NCBI GenBank assembly: GCA_020055645.1
Contig: CM034547.1
Location: forward strand, 31,186,513-31,250,512
Length of the DNA: 64,000 nucleotides
Direction of reading: 5' to 3'
From: Tomocerus qinae
Taxonomy: Eukaryota > Arthropoda > Collembola > Entomobryomorpha > Tomoceridae
This document shows positions 60,536 to 64,000 of this stretch, in pieces. How positions within the stretch are numbered: the stretch's first letter is position 1; every line of letters starts with the position of its first letter. Below the pieces are notes generated by a model, which was not told the DNA's origin, made no database searches, and was given only the letters and a program-made list of their open reading frames with translations. The position numbers and the translations under genes were made by a program.

Positions 60536-63500
60536 AAAAAGGAATATTGTAAATGTGACCACCGTAGTGTAGTTAGTGTAGTACCATGACCTTGTGGTGC
60601 TAAATGGTTATGAAATATAAACTAAGACTTCTTTATATTACAAGGTGTGCATTATTTATCTATAATGCTTTGCGCGAGACTAATGTCGAGAGACAAGTTG
60701 ACACTAGCTGTCTTCTTATAGCATATACAATTTCTATTTAAGCATGATCTTAAGATTCAAATGGCCACTAGACTAAAATAAGGACTAAAGACACGGAAAC
60801 TACTAGACAAAGATAGGGAATGTGTAGTAGGTAGCCAGGAGAGTGGAGTGTGACATGGCCAGATCTTGTGTTGTACATCGGAATCCAGACACTTCTTCGT
60901 AAAAAGTTTTTCAGAGCTTGGATATAAGCCATTATTCCCAGTGCACCACAACAAGATGAAGAGTGGCATCCACAGTCCTAAAATGACAAAAACAAGGGAA
61001 CAATGTACAATACGCCTACACAGTTAAAGGCAAGAACACGTACAACTTGTATTGTAGCACGTCATGATCTCATTTCACATTCTGTTCTATTCATATTGTG
61101 ACTTAGAGAGGGTATAGCAACATCGCGTGAAGAAAGTTAAGCTTAGATTTATAGCTGTTGTACTACACACTTTCTTAAAAAGTATGGTCAAGAAATAAAG
61201 CAGGAATTCCAAAATATCTACCATTTGAAGAATGGGGATTCGATTTTCAAAGGATCCTGTCATAAGAACGGATTTTGTAATTGGAGATTGTTGGTATACA
61301 GTCGATTGAATTCTTGGATTAAAGACTTTCCTAGGATAGGATTGATATCCCTGTTCTGTGAAATCTGTAAATCTGTAGTATAAAGCTGGATTGAATAGTT
61401 GCGAGTTTGTTTACAAGTCCTGAGTGCCCAAGGACTATGTACTGACATGTCACAACTTATTTGCTTAGCATAGAATTCGTAGAAATTGCGGGTCTGACAG
61501 ATCCAAATCTCTTGATTAAATCGATAATTAATCACATAAATTGAAACACTACCTGAACGTAAACTGAAAGGCTTCTCTAAATCTCTATCTTGTGATTATA
61601 TTTCCTTCAGGGCTTTCCGATTTCCCACTACATGAAGTAAAATCAATTTGACGTGATCCTGTGACGTGGGATACAAAAATCAGCCCAGGAAATATAGCAA
61701 AATGTCCCTATATGGAACTGCATTGTGCACGGGCTACAGCAACATATATCCCTATACACCTACTAGTAATTTTTATACCAAGTTTCTGGGTCTTATAAGT
61801 AGTAAGTAACCCAAAGCGAAGTGAACACATTCCTATCCAACGTTAGTCACTTCCAATTTCTCTGTTACGTTGCTGCTCATGCTAATTGAACAAGGCAACG
61901 CTCTGGAGAAAACTACCTTTAGTTATTGGAATACTCTCACAGGGCATCAAGAATTCAAATAATATTATGCCCCTCGTCTAGGAGTTAGACTTAATTTGCC
62001 AATGAAATACTTCAGGAAATATCTAGAGTCGACCAATTACACTTTTCAAAGAATGGGCTAACCCAATTACCCGTTAAATCCAGTATATAGTTAATATCAG
62101 GCTAGTCCTAGAATTTACACAATTACTCCTCTTATTACAAACATACCGAATATTAAATAATTGTGAGCAGAGAAGGTATAGACAAGAATAATTATGCCAA
62201 AATTCGACTTTGATTAAATAGGTATGAAAGTAATTACGTGAGTATTGTAATTGTAGGTAATGGATATTTACTCGAACTTCTACCTGAAAGGGAATTGTGA
62301 ACCTAACCTTTTTTTATTGAAAATGTATCTGTTCGTTAACTACACATAAAGTTGAAAGGGCTGTTGTGTGATATGTAAAATGTATTTACTAGTTTTTTAG
62401 AATATCTTTGATGGATACAATCATATCTGTTTGCTGACTGTAGAAACTGACTGGTATCTGTATGCATTGATGTTATCAGATAAAAGAAATACAAATAACT
62501 TTTTTTGGCTGGATTTCATATGTTAGAAATATTCGTAGAATTCTCCTCATTATAAAGTTCTTGTGGCTTTCATGGAAAATTCCGTAGTTCTCTTTCTACC
62601 TATTTAATACGTTTATAGCATTCCAATTAGGTATACAGTGATTTTAGTTATCATTTGATTCACAGCTATATTTCTTTGCTCAAAATTAAATTTTTATGAC
62701 TTCCAAGTCACATTTATAAAGTTCATACAGAAAATTGCATGGACAGAGACTTAGAAAATAAAATCATGCTTACCCTTGGCCACAAATGTCAAGAGTCAAC
62801 GATTATGATTGCTTTTTGCAAGTTTGTTTGCAAAGGGAAGTGACAAGTTGGACATAATTATTTTGGATTGAACACGACGTATAACGATATCGAACGCCCT
62901 AAAAATACGTAAAATGCATAGCATTTTTTAAATCGATTTCTATACAGGATGGACACATGAAAAGCTTCAAAATGCTTTGCTTAGTAAATATATTTTCTTT
63001 GTACTCTTCTTCAAACGCAATACAAATAAAAGATATCTATTTCCATTTTTGTATAATATTTTTTCAACTGTATACTTTACTTGCAATCTATGAAAAAACA
63101 GTTCAGATATGGTTTCACCAGTCTGCTTACGAATGTTTTAGCTTTTGCTTGCCTATCGCTTCTCTGTATGTACTTCTGAATCTTGTCTGCATCTTGTGGT
63201 GAGGTTTGTTGCGCTAAACTGAAGTAGTCAGCTGACTTTAGCTCATACAGTAGGTTATTGTTTTAGTACATACGTGTAGTGCAAATCATTTAAAAAAATT
63301 ATTTTTCAATTTTTATATAGCAAGTAAAACGGAATAGAAAATTATAGTCACATTTTAATCTGCAGGATAGCCAGTCATAACATTATTATCAGTTAACAAA
63401 GAGAAATTCATTTAGCACCATTTAAAGATATCTATGTAGACACATGTACTAGGTCTACTAAATACAAAGGATGAGTTACCTGTAGTGTCGAACAGGTGTC

Positions 63501-64000
63501 TATGCATTATACCTTCTTATAATTATAATCGTTGGGTCATTGTAAGTGTGCTGTTAACAGACTTTTTAATTACATTTACATGCTGTCTGCAGTTTACTCG
63601 TACTATTGTTCCCATTATACTTCTCAATTTTTAACTTTTTTGTACCTTGATCCAAATTAGTATATCGTTTGATATTTGTATGTACAGACCTTCATAGTAA
63701 ACAGAAAGACTATAAACATAACAAGAAAACCGCTACGAGTATGCATTAACTGCAATTTTGAACTGCTGCAGTATGCAGTAGTAGAATACTTGATGCATTA
63801 CAATTAGGCAACTTACCTATAGGTAGGTTACATTCTGTGGAATATAACATATTGCATGTATATTTCTTTGGTGCATACTCTCCTAATCTAAAACTACATA
63901 CTACTGTCTCCTCAATTGCAAAATAATATATTCAAATACACACAATAATAGCTTGCAATTGCTATTATTATCTACAATTTGTGTTACGTTACATTTGCAA
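60536..64000. other. Intergenic region to window end, nothing recognised
   Basis: 3.5 kb of AT-rich sequence. A plus-strand frame at 62957-63202 is hydrophobic but shows no known pattern. No element ends or RNA genes were seen. Confidence 0.45.

Noticed and set aside
1..64000. CRISPR arrays, tRNA or rRNA genes, bacterial operons
   Set aside because: The only regular repeats have no spacers. No tRNA-like A and B boxes with a foldable cloverleaf were noticed by eye. Gene structure is clearly eukaryotic.

Overview
This window looks like nuclear DNA of an animal, most likely an arthropod. Genes are split by spliceosomal introns (GT-AG, with one GC-AG), background GC is low (roughly a third), and long stretches are non-coding. 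One gene carries a ZAD-like domain in front of a C2H2 zinc-finger array, a combination typical of hexapods and other arthropods. The species cannot be fixed from the sequence; hexapod or crustacean is an inference.

Three multi-exon protein genes could be assembled by hand, with splice phases that agree at every junction. (1) 279-4282, minus strand: a ten-finger C2H2 zinc-finger protein of 942 residues in five coding exons, with an N-terminal ZAD-like cysteine domain. (2) 4666-6650, plus strand: the arthropod version of AAGAB (p34, alpha- and gamma-adaptin-binding protein), 410 residues in six exons, a clathrin-adaptor assembly chaperone. It is head-to-head with the zinc-finger gene, about 380 bp between start codons. 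(3) 7283-29149, minus strand: a rhodopsin-family (class A) GPCR of about 924 residues in six coding exons spread over 22 kb. It has a long glycosylated ectodomain, a 200-residue third intracellular loop, DRW and NPVVS in place of DRY and NPxxY, and an extremely cysteine-rich tail. Its 3' end converges on that of AAGAB. The three genes show no shared pathway; they are neighbours only.

The GPCR introns hold a 1.04-kb inverted-repeat element with a probable nested hAT-like insertion (8611-9647), a 36-bp minisatellite whose units each fold into a hairpin (17038-17174), and a solitary relative of the 8611 element end (24011-24048).

From 29.2 kb to the end no confident intact gene was found. This part holds a 213-bp CAGTG...CACTG element (35377-35589), a 1302-bp Ginger-like DNA transposon derivative with about 290-bp terminal inverted repeats and a TATA target duplication (47118-48419), itself interrupted by a 176-bp GC-rich multi-hairpin insertion, an unrecognised broken coding-like region near 50.8-51.4 kb, and an inverted-repeat element with 40-bp tandem repeats and a (GGAC)n tract (59589-60535). 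All calls were made by eye from translation, splice signals and repeats; no database was consulted.
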